Numbered from the stretch's first letter, positions 1-8,600 are shown. The stretch is 35,136 bases of DNA from Steroidobacteraceae bacterium (GCA_025451375.1 JANWKL010000090.1:1-35136); one strand, 5' to 3'. Made by a program: numbers and translations. Notes: generated from the letters alone by a model not told the origin.

Positions 1-1328
1 ATCGTCGCCGGGTGCTCGAGGCATTCCTTCAGCGCCTGGATCAGCGCGGCCGCGTCGTAGCCATCCACGAAGCGGTGATCGAAGGACGAAGACAGGTTCA
101 TGGTGCGGCGGATGGCGATGGCGCCATCGATCACGACCGGCCGCTCGATGGCGCGGTTAACGCCGATGATCGCGACTTCCGGGGCGTTGATGATGGGCGT
201 GCTGGCGATGCCGCCGAGCTTGCCGAGACTGGTGATGGTGATGGTCGAACCGCTGAGTTCATCGCGCGTCGCCTTGTTGGTGCGCGCAGCCTCGCTCACG
301 CGGCGCATCTGCGCGGCCAGATCCCACAGCGGCAAGTCCTGCGCGTCGTGTACCACCGGCACTTTCAGGCCGTCGGGTGTCTGGGTGGCTACGCCTAAGT
401 GCACGGCGCCGTAGCGCACGATGACGCCGCGCTCAGCGTCGTAGTGCGCATTGCACTGTGGAAAGTCCTTGAGGACCCGCACCAGGGCGAGCGCGAGGAA
501 CGGCAGGTAGGTGAGCGTCGGCGCACCGCGCTCCTGCTTGCCATTCAGGTGCCGGCGCAACCCTTCGAGTTCGGTGACATCGAGCTCCTCGACGTAGGCG
601 AAGTGCGGGATGTTGCGCTTCGCTTCACTCATGCGCTGCGCGATGACGCGGCGCAGGCCGATCACCTTGATTTCCTGAGTGCCGGTGCTGCGCGCAGCCG
701 CCGGACGCGCGCTCGCGGGCACCGCCTTGGGAGCACCGCGCAGCGGGGTCGGCTGCGTCTGTGTGCGGCGCGCGACGTACGCCTCAAAGTCTTTCGGCAC
801 GATCCTGCCGTTGGGTCCGGAACCAGCCACCTGCTGCAAGTCGACACCCGCATCGTGAGCGCGGCGACGCACCGCCGGTGAGGTCGCGACGCGCCCACCG
901 GATGCAGCCGCGGCCTGTGACTCGGGGGCGTCGGCGGCGTGCGCACTTGCCACGCCATTGCCGCCAGCCGCGGCACTTCTTGCGGGCGCGACGCTGGCGC
1001 CGGGCGCTGCGGCTGCAGGTACCACGCGTGTCGGGGCTGGTGTTGGTGTCGCGGCAGCCGCCGCGGGGGCGCTGGCAGGAGCACCGGCCGCCGTTTCGAA
1101 CACGATCAGGGTCGCGCCGACCGCCACCATGTCGCCCGGCTCACCGGTGGTCGACACGACGCGCCCGCTCACGGGGGCCGGCACTTCCACGGCCGCCTTC
1201 TCGGTCATCACCTCCGCGACCACGTCATCCTCGGCAACGGTGTCACCCGGCTTGACCTTCCAGCTGACAATCTCCGCCTCGACCGTACCTTCACCCAGAT
1301 CCGGCAGCTTGAAGACGTACTGACTCAT
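1..1328 (-). CDS. bkdB: Branched-chain 2-oxoacid dehydrogenase E2 (dihydrolipoyl acyltransferase), partial
   Basis: E2 core of the branched-chain 2-oxoacid dehydrogenase complex, which moves the acyl group from lipoate to CoA. My translation from ATG 1328 starts MSQYVFKLPDLGEG and reads through to the window edge, giving about 442 codons with the last few missing. Domains in order: a lipoyl domain (residues 1-78, lipoyl-lysine K44 in MTEKAAVEV); an Ala/Pro-rich linker; a peripheral-subunit-binding domain (about 146-184, with SPAVRRRA and GPNGRIVPKD); then the catalytic acyltransferase domain ending in FDHRFVDGYDAA, which carries the active-site His and Asp. The start overlaps the E1beta stop as ATGA (1325-1328), so the genes are translationally coupled. 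The E1 partners upstream make this branched-chain E2 rather than pyruvate or 2-oxoglutarate E2. An E3 gene may follow outside the window. Confidence 0.93.
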   Translation of the reverse strand, partial: MSQYVFKLPDLGEGTVEAEIVSWKVKPGDTVAEDDVVAEVMTEKAAVEVPAPVSGRVVSTTGEPGDMVAVGATLIVFETAAGAPASAPAAAAATPTPAPTRVVPAAAAPGASVAPARSAAAGGNGVASAHAADAPESQAAAASGGRVATSPAVRRRAHDAGVDLQQVAGSGPNGRIVPKDFEAYVARRTQTQPTPLRGAPKAVPASARPAAARSTGTQEIKVIGLRRVIAQRMSEAKRNIPHFAYVEELDVTELEGLRRHLNGKQERGAPTLTYLPFLALALVRVLKDFPQCNAHYDAERGVIVRYGAVHLGVATQTPDGLKVPVVHDAQDLPLWDLAAQMRRVSEAARTNKATRDELSGSTITITSLGKLGGIASTPIINAPEVAIIGVNRAIERPVVIDGAIAIRRTMNLSSSFDHRFVDGYDAAALIQALKECLEHPAT

Positions 1329-2341
1329 TGGGGCTCCATGACTTCTTTGAGGGCGGCCGCGATGCGCGCCTGGCCCGGAAAGTATTCCCACTCGAAGGCG
1401 TGCGGATAGGGCGTATCCCAGCCGGTGACGCGCTGCACGGGCGCCTCGAGATTCCAGAAGCAGTGCTCCTGCACCGTGGCCACGAGCTCAGCACCGTAGC
1501 CGCCGAAGCGGGTGGCTTCATGCACCACGACGCAGCGCCCGGTCTTGCATACCGACGTGCACAGGACGTCCACGTCGAGCGGCGCCATGGTGCGCACGTC
1601 GATGATCTCGGCATCCACCCCTGCGATGCGCACGGCAGCCTCCGCTACATGCACCATGGTGCCGTAGGCGATGACCGTCACGTCTTTGCCCTCACGCACC
1701 AGCTGCGCGCGCCCGATCGGCACGGTGTAGTGTCCTTCCGGAACCTCGCCACGCGGGTGCGTGCTCCAGGGTACCGCCGGCTTGTGCGGATCTCCGTCGA
1801 ACGGTCCGTTGTAAATGCGCTTGGGTTCGAAAAAGACGACCGGATCATCGTCCTCAATCGAACTGATCAGCAGTCCCTTCGCGTCGTAAGGATTGGACGG
1901 CATCACTACCTTGATGCCACAGACGTGCGTGAAAATTCCTTCCGGACTTTGCGAATGGGTCTGGCCGCCGCGGATACCGCCGCCGCAGGGCGTGCGAATC
2001 GTGACCGGGGATGCAAACTCGCCCGCCGAGCGATAGCGCAGGCGCGCCAGCTCGCTCACGACCTGGTCGAAGCCCGGATAGATGTAGTCGGCGAACTGGA
2101 TTTCCGCCACCGGCTTCAGGCCGTTCACACCCATGCCGATTGCTGCGGCGATGATGCCGCCCTCGGCGATCGGCGTGTCGAGCACGCGGTGCTCACCGTA
2201 CTTGCGTTGCAGCCCTTCCGTGCAGCGGAACACGCCGCCGAAATAGCCGACATCCTCGCCAAGAATCACCACGCGCGGATCGCGCCCCAGCATCACGTCC
2301 ATCGCGGAGTTGAGCGCCTGCACCATGTTCATGCGCGCCAT
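1325..2341 (-). CDS. bkdA2: Branched-chain 2-oxoacid dehydrogenase E1 beta subunit
   Basis: Beta subunit of the thiamine-diphosphate-dependent E1 that decarboxylates the 2-oxoacids from Val, Leu and Ile. It has 338 residues, the usual length. Visible hallmarks are LGEDVG near residue 28, DTPIAEGGIIAAAIGMG (the glutamate that activates the thiazolium) and the GGGIRGGQTHSQSPEG loop. The C-terminal half, with VTVIAYGTMVHVA and IIDVRTMAPLD, is the transketolase C-terminal domain that binds E2. It begins 3 nt after the E1alpha stop and ends in a 4-bp overlap with E2, so the three genes form one operon. Closest remembered homologue: Pseudomonas BkdA2. Confidence 0.95.
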   Translation of the reverse strand: MARMNMVQALNSAMDVMLGRDPRVVILGEDVGYFGGVFRCTEGLQRKYGEHRVLDTPIAEGGIIAAAIGMGVNGLKPVAEIQFADYIYPGFDQVVSELARLRYRSAGEFASPVTIRTPCGGGIRGGQTHSQSPEGIFTHVCGIKVVMPSNPYDAKGLLISSIEDDDPVVFFEPKRIYNGPFDGDPHKPAVPWSTHPRGEVPEGHYTVPIGRAQLVREGKDVTVIAYGTMVHVAEAAVRIAGVDAEIIDVRTMAPLDVDVLCTSVCKTGRCVVVHEATRFGGYGAELVATVQEHCFWNLEAPVQRVTGWDTPYPHAFEWEYFPGQARIAAALKEVMEPQ

Positions 2342-2344
2342 GTG

Positions 2345-3628
2345 TCAGCCCTCTTTCGCTTGCGGCTGCGCCGCAGCAGCCGTCTTGGCCCGCGTCTCCA
2401 GGAGCTGGCGCAGCTCCTCGCGCTGGTGCACAAGATTCGGCGGTATTTCCTTGAACACGTCCTCAAACATGGTGAGCGGGTCGAGCGCCGGTCCGCCGCT
2501 GAGCGTGCCGTAGGTTTCCGCCTCTTTCCAGCAGGCGGTGACGTGCGCGTCGAGCTCCTTCTCGAGCTGCGTATGACGTTCCTCGGACCACTCCCCGAGC
2601 GCGATGAGATGCGCCTTCAGACGCAGCACCGGATCCCCGAGCGGCCACGCGCGCCACTCCTCCTTCGGCCGGTAACGCGACGGGTCATCGCTGGTGGAAT
2701 GTGCAGCGGCACGGTAGGTCACGTGCTCGATGAGCGTGGCGCCGCCACTTTGGCGCGCGCGCTGCGCCGCCCATTGCGTCGCGGCGTACACGGCCAGGAA
2801 GTCGTTGCCGTCGACCCGGATGCCCGGAATCCCATAACCCGGTCCGCGCTGCGCGAAGGTGCGATGCTCGCCGCCCGCGAAGCCCTGAAAGGTTGAGATC
2901 GCCCACTGGTTGTTGACGAGATTGAGGATCACCGGCGCCTGGTAGACCGCCGCGAAGGTCATGCCGTAGTGGAAATCCGCCTCGGCGCTCGAGCCCTCGC
3001 CGATCCAGGTCGCCGCAATATGGTCCTCACCCTTGATGGCGGCCGCCATCGCCCAGCCCACCGCCTGCGGGAACTGGGTGGCGAGATTGCCGGATATGGA
3101 GAAGATGTTGCCCTTGCCCCAGTGGTACATGATCGGCATCTGCCGGCCCTTGCAGAAGTCGCGCGTGTTCGACAGGCACTGGCACATGAGATCAACGAGG
3201 TTGCGGCCGCGGACTACGTGCAGACCCTGCTGGCGGTACGAAGGGAACAACATGTCCCCGGGCTGCAGCGCCATGCACTGCGCGACCGCGACAGCCTCCT
3301 CACCGGTTGACTTGATATAGAAGGAAACCCGGCCCTGCCGCTGGATTTTCTGCATCCGGTCGTCAAACAGGCGCGTGAGCAGCATATGCCGCAGCCCGAC
3401 CTGCAGCTCCGCCGGCTCCAGATGCGGATTCCACGGCCCGACGGCGCGATTTTCCTCATCCAGCACCCGCACCATCTGCACCGAAAGATCCTCGACGTCG
3501 CGCGCCGCGGCCATCACATCCGGCCGACCCACGGCCCCGGCCGGTGAGATCTGGACGTAGCTGAAATCAGGCTCCTGACCGGGCCGTGCCGGCGGGGAAG
3601 GAACGTGCAAGCGTGACCGTGGGGTCAT
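2345..3628 (-). CDS. bkdA1: Branched-chain 2-oxoacid dehydrogenase E1 alpha subunit
   Basis: Alpha subunit of the branched-chain E1, 427 residues. The thiamine-diphosphate motif is GEGSSAEADFHYG (about 210-222) closed by NNQWAIST (about 239-246). YRQQG (131-135) and the loop AAAHSTSDDPSRYRP are typical of the BkdA1/BCKDHA family. The N-terminus (RLHVPSPPARPGQEPDFSY) matches the Pseudomonas BkdA1 start as I remember it. ATG 3628 is chosen because AAGAGG lies 6 nt upstream and the homologue begins here. The frame is open back to 4024, but that part lies over the divergent yciH-like gene. First gene of the minus-strand operon. Confidence 0.95.
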   Translation of the reverse strand: MTPRSRLHVPSPPARPGQEPDFSYVQISPAGAVGRPDVMAAARDVEDLSVQMVRVLDEENRAVGPWNPHLEPAELQVGLRHMLLTRLFDDRMQKIQRQGRVSFYIKSTGEEAVAVAQCMALQPGDMLFPSYRQQGLHVVRGRNLVDLMCQCLSNTRDFCKGRQMPIMYHWGKGNIFSISGNLATQFPQAVGWAMAAAIKGEDHIAATWIGEGSSAEADFHYGMTFAAVYQAPVILNLVNNQWAISTFQGFAGGEHRTFAQRGPGYGIPGIRVDGNDFLAVYAATQWAAQRARQSGGATLIEHVTYRAAAHSTSDDPSRYRPKEEWRAWPLGDPVLRLKAHLIALGEWSEERHTQLEKELDAHVTACWKEAETYGTLSGGPALDPLTMFEDVFKEIPPNLVHQREELRQLLETRAKTAAAAQPQAKEG

Positions 3629-3722
3629 GAGGCGCCTCTTATGGAGTGGGCTGCCGCAAGGGTTGCGGGAACGTGTTCGAGTTCGGCAGGATTGTAGTCG
3701 CCTCACCGCGGTAACACTACGC

Positions 3723-4070
3723 ATGAAACCCAGGCCCACCTTCCGTGGCGTCGTATTACGCGACCTCGCGCAGCTCAAGGCGGTAACGCAACCCGCGCCC
3801 CGCGAGCAGCTTTTGCCCGCGCCGGGCCAGCCGGCGCGTGTACGTGTCGGCCGTGAGGTTGCCGGCCGCGGCGGCAAGGCGGTTTCAGTGATCCGCGGTG
3901 TGCCGCTCGCGGGTGAGGAACTCGCGCAACTCGCCGCGCGCCTGAAGAAACTCTGCGGCGCTGGCGGCGCCGTGAAAAATGACGTCATCGAGATCCAGGG
4001 CGAACATCGCGACCGCCTGGTCACTGAGCTATGTAAGCTCGGATTCGAGGCGCGGCGCTCCGGAGGCTGA
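3723..4070 (+). CDS. yciH: SUI1/YciH-family translation factor
   Basis: Small eIF1/SUI1-like protein of 115 residues (E. coli YciH is 108). The C-terminal SUI1 fold is clear: GRGGKAVSVIRGVPL, then LAARLKKLCGAGGAVKND, then VIEIQGEHRDRLVTEL. The N-terminal 45 residues are a basic, Pro-rich tail. In bacteria this family is thought to act on initiation fidelity at the ribosome, but its role is not firmly settled. ATG 3723 is preferred over the longer frame from 3627 because the family begins about here. There is no clear Shine-Dalgarno before it. It is divergent from the bkd operon, with 94 nt between starts, and is followed by the methyltransferase gene. Confidence 0.88.
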   Translation: MKPRPTFRGVVLRDLAQLKAVTQPAPREQLLPAPGQPARVRVGREVAGRGGKAVSVIRGVPLAGEELAQLAARLKKLCGAGGAVKNDVIEIQGEHRDRLVTELCKLGFEARRSGG

Positions 4071-4126
4071 AACGGCCGTTAATGAAGCTGCCGCAGTGCG
4101 ACAGTGGTCAGCGCCCGCTCGGTTGC

Positions 4127-4132
4127 TATAAA
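4127..4132 (+). promoter_or_regulatory. Extended -10 box (TGcTATAAA), likely leaderless start
   Basis: TATAAA preceded by TGc forms an extended -10. Only 8 nt separate it from the GTG start at 4141, so transcription would begin at or within 1-3 nt of the start codon. No good -35 is seen. Inference from sequence only. Confidence 0.45.
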
Positions 4133-4140
4133 GTGGGGCT

Positions 4141-4716
4141 GTGCAGCCCGACGGCAACGCTCTTCTGTTCGCCCGGAATTTCTTCCGGCACCCGCGGATG
4201 CTCGGCTCCATCGTGCCGAGCTCGCGTTTTCTGATCAGGCAGCTGCTGGCGCCGGTCAACTGGACCCAGGCGCGCGTATTCGTGGAATACGGCCCCGGCG
4301 TCGGTGGCATTACGGCGGAGGTCCTGCGTCGCATGCACCCGGACGCCATCCTGATCGCCATCGAGATGAACCCGGATTTCGTCAGCTATCTCGGCCGGGC
4401 GATTCCGGATCCGCGCCTCAAGGTGGTGCAGGGCTCCGCGGAGTCCGTGGATGAAGTGCTGCAGCGCTTCGGCCGCAACAGCGCCGACTACATTATTTCG
4501 GGCATTCCGTTCAGCACCATTCCCGCGCCGGTGCGCGAGCGCATCCTGCGCAAGACCTGCGATGTGTTGAAGCCGCGCGGTGCCTTCCTCGTGTACCAGT
4601 TCTCGACGCGCGTGTTAGAGGATCTGAAGCGCATCTTCGGCTACGTCGGGCGCAAGTTCGAACCGCTCAACGTGTTGCCGGCGCACCTGTTCTTCTGCCA
4701 GCCGGGAACGGCGTAG
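4141..4716 (+). CDS. PmtA-like SAM-dependent methyltransferase
   Basis: Class I SAM-dependent methyltransferase of 191 residues, related to phospholipid N-methyltransferases and rRNA dimethylase-like enzymes. The N-terminus FARNFFRHPRMLGSIVPSS is typical of this family. Motif I is VEYGPGVGGIT (about 48-58), motif II IAIEMNPDF, and the catalytic-region motif IISGIPFSTIP resembles the NxPY-type loop. No signal peptide or membrane span is visible; the PmtA group associates with the membrane and methylates phosphatidylethanolamine. GTG 4141 is chosen because the conserved N-terminal block starts right after it. The lipid substrate is an inference, and a small-molecule substrate remains possible. 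The lipoprotein gene follows after 14 nt. Confidence 0.8.
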   Translation: MQPDGNALLFARNFFRHPRMLGSIVPSSRFLIRQLLAPVNWTQARVFVEYGPGVGGITAEVLRRMHPDAILIAIEMNPDFVSYLGRAIPDPRLKVVQGSAESVDEVLQRFGRNSADYIISGIPFSTIPAPVRERILRKTCDVLKPRGAFLVYQFSTRVLEDLKRIFGYVGRKFEPLNVLPAHLFFCQPGTA

Positions 4717-4730
4717 CGTTCGGGTAGCCC

Positions 4731-5162
4731 ATGGCGCCCGTTCACCGACCCGCTGTTGCTATCGCCTTGGGGCTGCTGCTGGCAGGCTGCGCGACCTCTT
4801 CCCACGTGTTGGTGGGTACGGCGCGGGCCCCGATCTCCCCGGACCAGGTCAAGGTTTACCTGCAGCCGCCGCCGAGGTACGAAGAGATCGCCACCATCGA
4901 CGCCACCAGCCGTGGCTCGCTGACCATCACCAGCCAGCAGAACATGGACAAGGCGATCGCGCGTCTGAAGCAGGAGGCGGCGCGCCTGGGCGCCAACGGG
5001 ATCCTGCTGCAGGGGGTCGAGGATCAGCAGTCGGGCTCGATCGGCACGGGAGTCGGCAACTCGACGTTCAACGGCAACACCGCCATCGGCACCAGCCTCG
5101 GCGGTTCATTCGGAATCTACAACAAGGCGGCGAAGGGCCTGGCCATATACGTGGCCCCGTAG
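4731..5162 (+). CDS. Small outer-membrane-type lipoprotein, function unknown
   Basis: 143 residues. A signal peptide ends in the lipobox LLAGC (Cys about 22), so it should be lipidated. The residue after Cys is Ala, which does not signal inner-membrane retention. The mature part has a conserved-looking block, DKAIARLKQEAARLGANGILLQGV, resembling small lipoproteins that carry a GAN(G/A) motif, and then a Gly/Asn/Thr-rich tail. I do not recognise a function. It lies 14 nt after the methyltransferase and is probably cotranscribed. A double-hairpin element begins 8 nt after its stop. Confidence 0.8.
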   Translation: MAPVHRPAVAIALGLLLAGCATSSHVLVGTARAPISPDQVKVYLQPPPRYEEIATIDATSRGSLTITSQQNMDKAIARLKQEAARLGANGILLQGVEDQQSGSIGTGVGNSTFNGNTAIGTSLGGSFGIYNKAAKGLAIYVAP

Positions 5163-5170
5163 ACTATGTG

Positions 5171-5244
5171 GCGAAAATCGCAGGAAGCGATTTTCGCGGA
5201 CACTAGCTTCGTTTCCGCCGGCCAAAGGCGTGGCTTTGGCCGGC
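5171..5244 (+). repeat. Double-hairpin intergenic element, copy 1
   Basis: Two perfect palindromes. Hairpin A (5171-5197) has arms GCGAAAATCGC and GCGATTTTCGC around loop AGGAA. Hairpin B (5217-5244) has arms GCCGGCCAAAG and CTTTGGCCGGC around loop GCGTGG. A 19-nt spacer (5198-5216) separates them. The reverse complement of 16809-16883 has the same A-spacer-B layout, the same spacer length, 14 of 19 identical spacer bases and the same B loop. It sits between the convergent lipoprotein and DUF885 genes, 8 nt after the former's stop and 8 nt before the latter's. It could be a REP/REPIN-like repeat, a bidirectional terminator or a 3'-UTR structure. Confidence 0.85.
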
Positions 5245-5252
5245 TGCACTGG

Positions 5253-7283
5253 TCAGGGCTTCACCGACACGGGCAGCGCACTGGCCGCGCGCAGCTCCCG
5301 CAGCAGTTCGTCGCCGAAGTACCCCGCGGGAATCGTGCCCTGTTTCATGAACTCGAGGTGGAAGCGCTGCGGTGAGAAGCGCGCGCCGAGGGTCTGCTGC
5401 GCTCGCTTGCGCAGTGCGAGAATCTGCTCCTTGCCCAGACGATAGGTAATCGCCTGGGTGGGCCAGCGTGAATAGCGCGTGACCGCGCTGCGCGCGCCCT
5501 GACAGCTCGCCTGCTTGGCCTCCAACTTCACCGCCGCCGGGTCCTGGCACGAGCCGGGCAGGAAATCCACCACCTGCGAGAACAGCGTCACCGCATCCTC
5601 GAACGACAGGCGTCCGGTGTGGATGCCGATGTCGATTCGCACCCGCAGGTCCCGGTACAGCTTGCCGCGCAACTGATACAGGCGTTCCTCCGGGGTATAG
5701 AGGCCGTTCGGCGCCCCCGGCGCGGCTTCCGCGAGGAGCGCCTCCGAGTACAGCGCCCAGCCCTCCGCGGCCATCGAGTCCTCCCACATTGAGGAGGAAT
5801 CCTCCACGGCCCCGGGCGTTAGCCAGCGCACCGGTGAGATCTGCTCGCGGTAGTGGGTCATGACCTTGTAGTGCCAGTCGTGGCCGGGGAAGCCCTCGTG
5901 CCCGGCAAGATCGGGCATGGCGGCGTAGTTGTGCTCGGCACGCAGCTCCGCCGCGTCATCCCCGGTCGGCGTTACGTAAAAGCGGCCGACGCCGGTCGCC
6001 CTGAACGGCGGCGCCGGGTAATAGGCTGCACCCTCGATCGAGGCGCGCAGTGGCGGCGGCGTCACGGTGACGTCGAGCCGGTAGTCCGCCGGTACCTCGA
6101 ACAATCCCGAGTCCCGCCCGTAGGCCACCAGGCGCTGGCCGGTCTTGCGATACCCCTCCACCATTTCCGCATCGGTCCGCGGCGCGTTCTGGCTGAGCTG
6201 CGCGAATACCTCGCGCACCGCGTCCGCGCCGTCGGCGCCCGCCGGCCACTTGTGCGCGGCGGCAATCTGTTGCGCGAGCGTCGCCATCTGCGCCTGAGTG
6301 TTGGTCACGACCGGCCAGGAGGCGGCGAACAGCTCCGCCGCGGTGGCGGTGAGCCGCAGGTTGTTGCGCAGCGCCCAGTTGTATTCGGCTTCACCGAGTG
6401 CGAAATGATCGGCGCGGAACGCCGGCTTCAACACCGGGTTCTCCTCGCTCTCTCCATCCTCGAAGTAAGTTCGGGTGATGAACTCGCGCAGCTCGCGGTA
6501 GGCAAGCGCCGCATCGTCGCCCGCCGCCTGCAGATCGTGCAGCAGCGCTTCGCGCCTGGGAGAGCTGATATCGGTGGCAGCGATCTGCGGCAGGGTCTTG
6601 GCGAAGTAGTCAGCGTCGGCGGCGCTGCTTTGCAGCCCGTACTGACTGAGCACGCGCCAATCGGGCGTGTTGTGGGCGCGCACGCCGGCGCTGAGCTGCT
6701 TCTGCGCGGTGGCGAGAAAGGCCCGCACCGCCCGGGTACGCGCGATCACCGCCTGCCACTCAGCCTCGGTGCCATAGGTCGCAGGTCCGGTCGCCGTCAT
6801 GCCCTGGATCTGCCAGTCGACGCCGCGAAAGGGTTCGTCCACGTACGAGTCGAGCGAGCGTTCCTGGTAGCGACGCACCAGGTGCTGGTGCATGAGGAAG
6901 GCGATCTGCGCCAACGCCACCGAACGGTCGATGCGGCGGCGCGCCGAGAGCGACACCGGCGCGAGCGCGGAAAAGCGCGCGCGGAATTCCGCCAGGCGCG
7001 CGTCCTCCCGCACCAGCCCTGCGGGCGAATAGTCGCGCAGCGTGCCGTCAACACTCGCCAGCTGCGGATCGAAGGCGTCGCCCCCCAGATAGGTCGCGAC
7101 CACCGGGAAGCGGCGCAGGATATAGGTGACGTACTCGTGCTCGACCACGGCGAAGCGCGCGTCCGCCCGGTGCCGCACCGGCAGCGGCTGCGCGGTCGGC
7201 GGCGAGGCGGCCGCGTTCATGGCGCCAAGAAAAGCAACGCCGAGCGCGCACAGGCTGCGGGCAAATAAATAGCTGGGCTTCAC
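5253..7283 (-). CDS. Exported DUF885 family hydrolase (putative metallopeptidase)
   Basis: 676 residues from GTG 7283. That start is chosen because a signal peptide follows at once (KPSYLFARSLCALGVAFLG, then AAAS) and GAGGGA lies upstream. The frame is open to 7460, but the extra part is not family-like. The DUF885 signature is a zinc-peptidase-like GHEGFPGHDWHYK in the C-terminal third, followed by EGWALYSEALL. The length is usual for the family. The protein is probably periplasmic; members are predicted metal-dependent peptidases or carboxylases of uncharacterised substrate. It ends opposite the lipoprotein gene, across the double-hairpin element, and is divergent from the MoeB-like gene. 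Confidence 0.85.
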   Translation of the reverse strand: MKPSYLFARSLCALGVAFLGAMNAAASPPTAQPLPVRHRADARFAVVEHEYVTYILRRFPVVATYLGGDAFDPQLASVDGTLRDYSPAGLVREDARLAEFRARFSALAPVSLSARRRIDRSVALAQIAFLMHQHLVRRYQERSLDSYVDEPFRGVDWQIQGMTATGPATYGTEAEWQAVIARTRAVRAFLATAQKQLSAGVRAHNTPDWRVLSQYGLQSSAADADYFAKTLPQIAATDISSPRREALLHDLQAAGDDAALAYRELREFITRTYFEDGESEENPVLKPAFRADHFALGEAEYNWALRNNLRLTATAAELFAASWPVVTNTQAQMATLAQQIAAAHKWPAGADGADAVREVFAQLSQNAPRTDAEMVEGYRKTGQRLVAYGRDSGLFEVPADYRLDVTVTPPPLRASIEGAAYYPAPPFRATGVGRFYVTPTGDDAAELRAEHNYAAMPDLAGHEGFPGHDWHYKVMTHYREQISPVRWLTPGAVEDSSSMWEDSMAAEGWALYSEALLAEAAPGAPNGLYTPEERLYQLRGKLYRDLRVRIDIGIHTGRLSFEDAVTLFSQVVDFLPGSCQDPAAVKLEAKQASCQGARSAVTRYSRWPTQAITYRLGKEQILALRKRAQQTLGARFSPQRFHLEFMKQGTIPAGYFGDELLRELRAASALPVSVKP

Positions 7284-7464
7284 CTTCGATCCCTCACACC
7301 TGTCGCCGGCCGTTTCGGTTCGGCGCGCAGCATACGATGCCCGAGCACCCGTTGCGAAGCCCTGGAACGTGTAACCGTGTGTATCCGTTGACACCATCCA
7401 ACCGGCATCGGATGCTCGCTCGCATGGCGCATACACTGTGGATACCGCCTCGCGGGGCACGCGA

Positions 7465-8586
7465 GTGACCCTTTCGGCTGCGGAACGGGCCCGCTACCAC
7501 CGGCACCTCGCGCTCACCGAGATCGGCGCGGCCGGCCAGGAAAAACTCAAGGCCGCGCGCGTACTGATCATCGGCGCCGGCGGCCTGGGATCGCCCGCGG
7601 CGCTGTATCTGGCGGCGGCCGGATGTGGAACGCTGGGGCTCCTCGACTTCGATCGGGTGGATGTTTCCAACCTGCAACGTCAGGTGTTATTCGACACCCT
7701 CGCCGTCGCGAGACTCAAGGCCGAAGCGGGGCGTGAGCGACTCGCCGCCCTCAACCCCGAGATCCGCGTCAACGCCCACGCCCTGGAGTTGCAGGCCGCC
7801 AACGTGCGCGCCGTGTTCGCCGACTACGATGTCGTGATCGACGGCAGCGACCGGCTCTCGACCCGCTACCTGGTCAACGACGCCTGCGTGCTCTACGCCA
7901 AAGCGCTGGTGTCCGCGGCGATCCATCGCTTCGAGGGCCAGCTCATGACGTACGTGCCCGAGCGGGGGCCGTGCTATCGGTGTCTGTTTCCGGACGGTCG
8001 CGATGGCGTCGTCGCCAGCTGCGCCGAAGCCGGCGTCCTTGGGGTGCTGCCGGGCGTGCTGGGTACGCTGCAGGCTACGGAGGCCATCAAACTCATCACC
8101 GGCGTGGGTGAGCCGCTCCTCGGCAGACTCCTCACCTACGACGCGCTCGAGATGCGTTTCCAGGAGTTCCGCGTCAGCCGCCGGCGTGACTGTGCGGTGT
8201 GCGGCGATGCGCCCACCATCACCGCGCCGCGCGATCAGGATTCCGGGCCCGCGAGCGCTGCTCCCGGTGGCGTGCGGCGGCTGTCGGCGACGGACCTCAA
8301 AGCGCTGCTGCAAACGCAGACCCCGCTGCTCATCGATGTGCGTGAACCGTACGAATTCGCTGCCGGTCACCTCGAAGGCTCGCGCCATATTCCGCTGAAC
8401 CAGCTGCCACGGCGCCTTGCCGAGATCCCAAAAACCTCCGCTCCGGTGTTTATCTGCAGGAGCGGCGGGCGTTCACTGGCCGCCTGCTCGATGGCGCTGG
8501 AAGCGGGAATCACCTCGCCGGCGAACCTCGAGGGCGGGTTGCAGGGCTGGGCGCGCGAAGTGGATCCCACACTGGAAGTCGCCTGA
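7465..8586 (+). CDS. moeB: MoeB/ThiF-type adenylyltransferase fused to rhodanese domain
   Basis: E1-like enzyme that adenylates the C-terminal glycine of a sulfur-carrier protein (MoaD or ThiS type), with a sulfurtransferase domain at its C-terminus. 373 residues from GTG 7465. ATP-binding motif: LIIGAGGLGSPAALYL, then DFDRVDVSNLQRQVLF. Zinc-binding pairs are CYRC and CAVC. The likely catalytic Cys region is ASCAEAGVLG. The rhodanese domain (about 280-370) has LLIDVREPYEFAAGH and the active-site loop CRSGGRS. Start 7465 has GGGG 7 nt upstream and suits the usual family length. GTG 7438 is an in-frame alternative adding 9 residues but lacks a ribosome site. It is convergent with the LOG gene, 14 nt apart. 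MoeZ-like or ThiF-like roles cannot be told apart here. Confidence 0.88.
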   Translation: MTLSAAERARYHRHLALTEIGAAGQEKLKAARVLIIGAGGLGSPAALYLAAAGCGTLGLLDFDRVDVSNLQRQVLFDTLAVARLKAEAGRERLAALNPEIRVNAHALELQAANVRAVFADYDVVIDGSDRLSTRYLVNDACVLYAKALVSAAIHRFEGQLMTYVPERGPCYRCLFPDGRDGVVASCAEAGVLGVLPGVLGTLQATEAIKLITGVGEPLLGRLLTYDALEMRFQEFRVSRRRDCAVCGDAPTITAPRDQDSGPASAAPGGVRRLSATDLKALLQTQTPLLIDVREPYEFAAGHLEGSRHIPLNQLPRRLAEIPKTSAPVFICRSGGRSLAACSMALEAGITSPANLEGGLQGWAREVDPTLEVA

Positions 8587-8600
8587 AGCGCTGCAGTCCT

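Noticed and set aside
1328-2896. 522-codon open frame on the plus strand
   Set aside because: Antisense to the E1alpha and E1beta genes, whose motifs are unmistakable.
3629-4024. N-terminal extension of E1alpha
   Set aside because: The extra 132 codons lie over the SUI1-like gene, look like shadow sequence, and the family N-terminus starts at 3628.
4071-4080. Perfect 10-bp palindrome AACGGCCGTT
   Set aside because: Single occurrence next to a stop codon; could be an operator but nothing supports it.
5853-7268. 471-codon open frame on the plus strand
   Set aside because: Antisense to the DUF885 gene; composition is Arg/Gly/Val-rich with no family motif.
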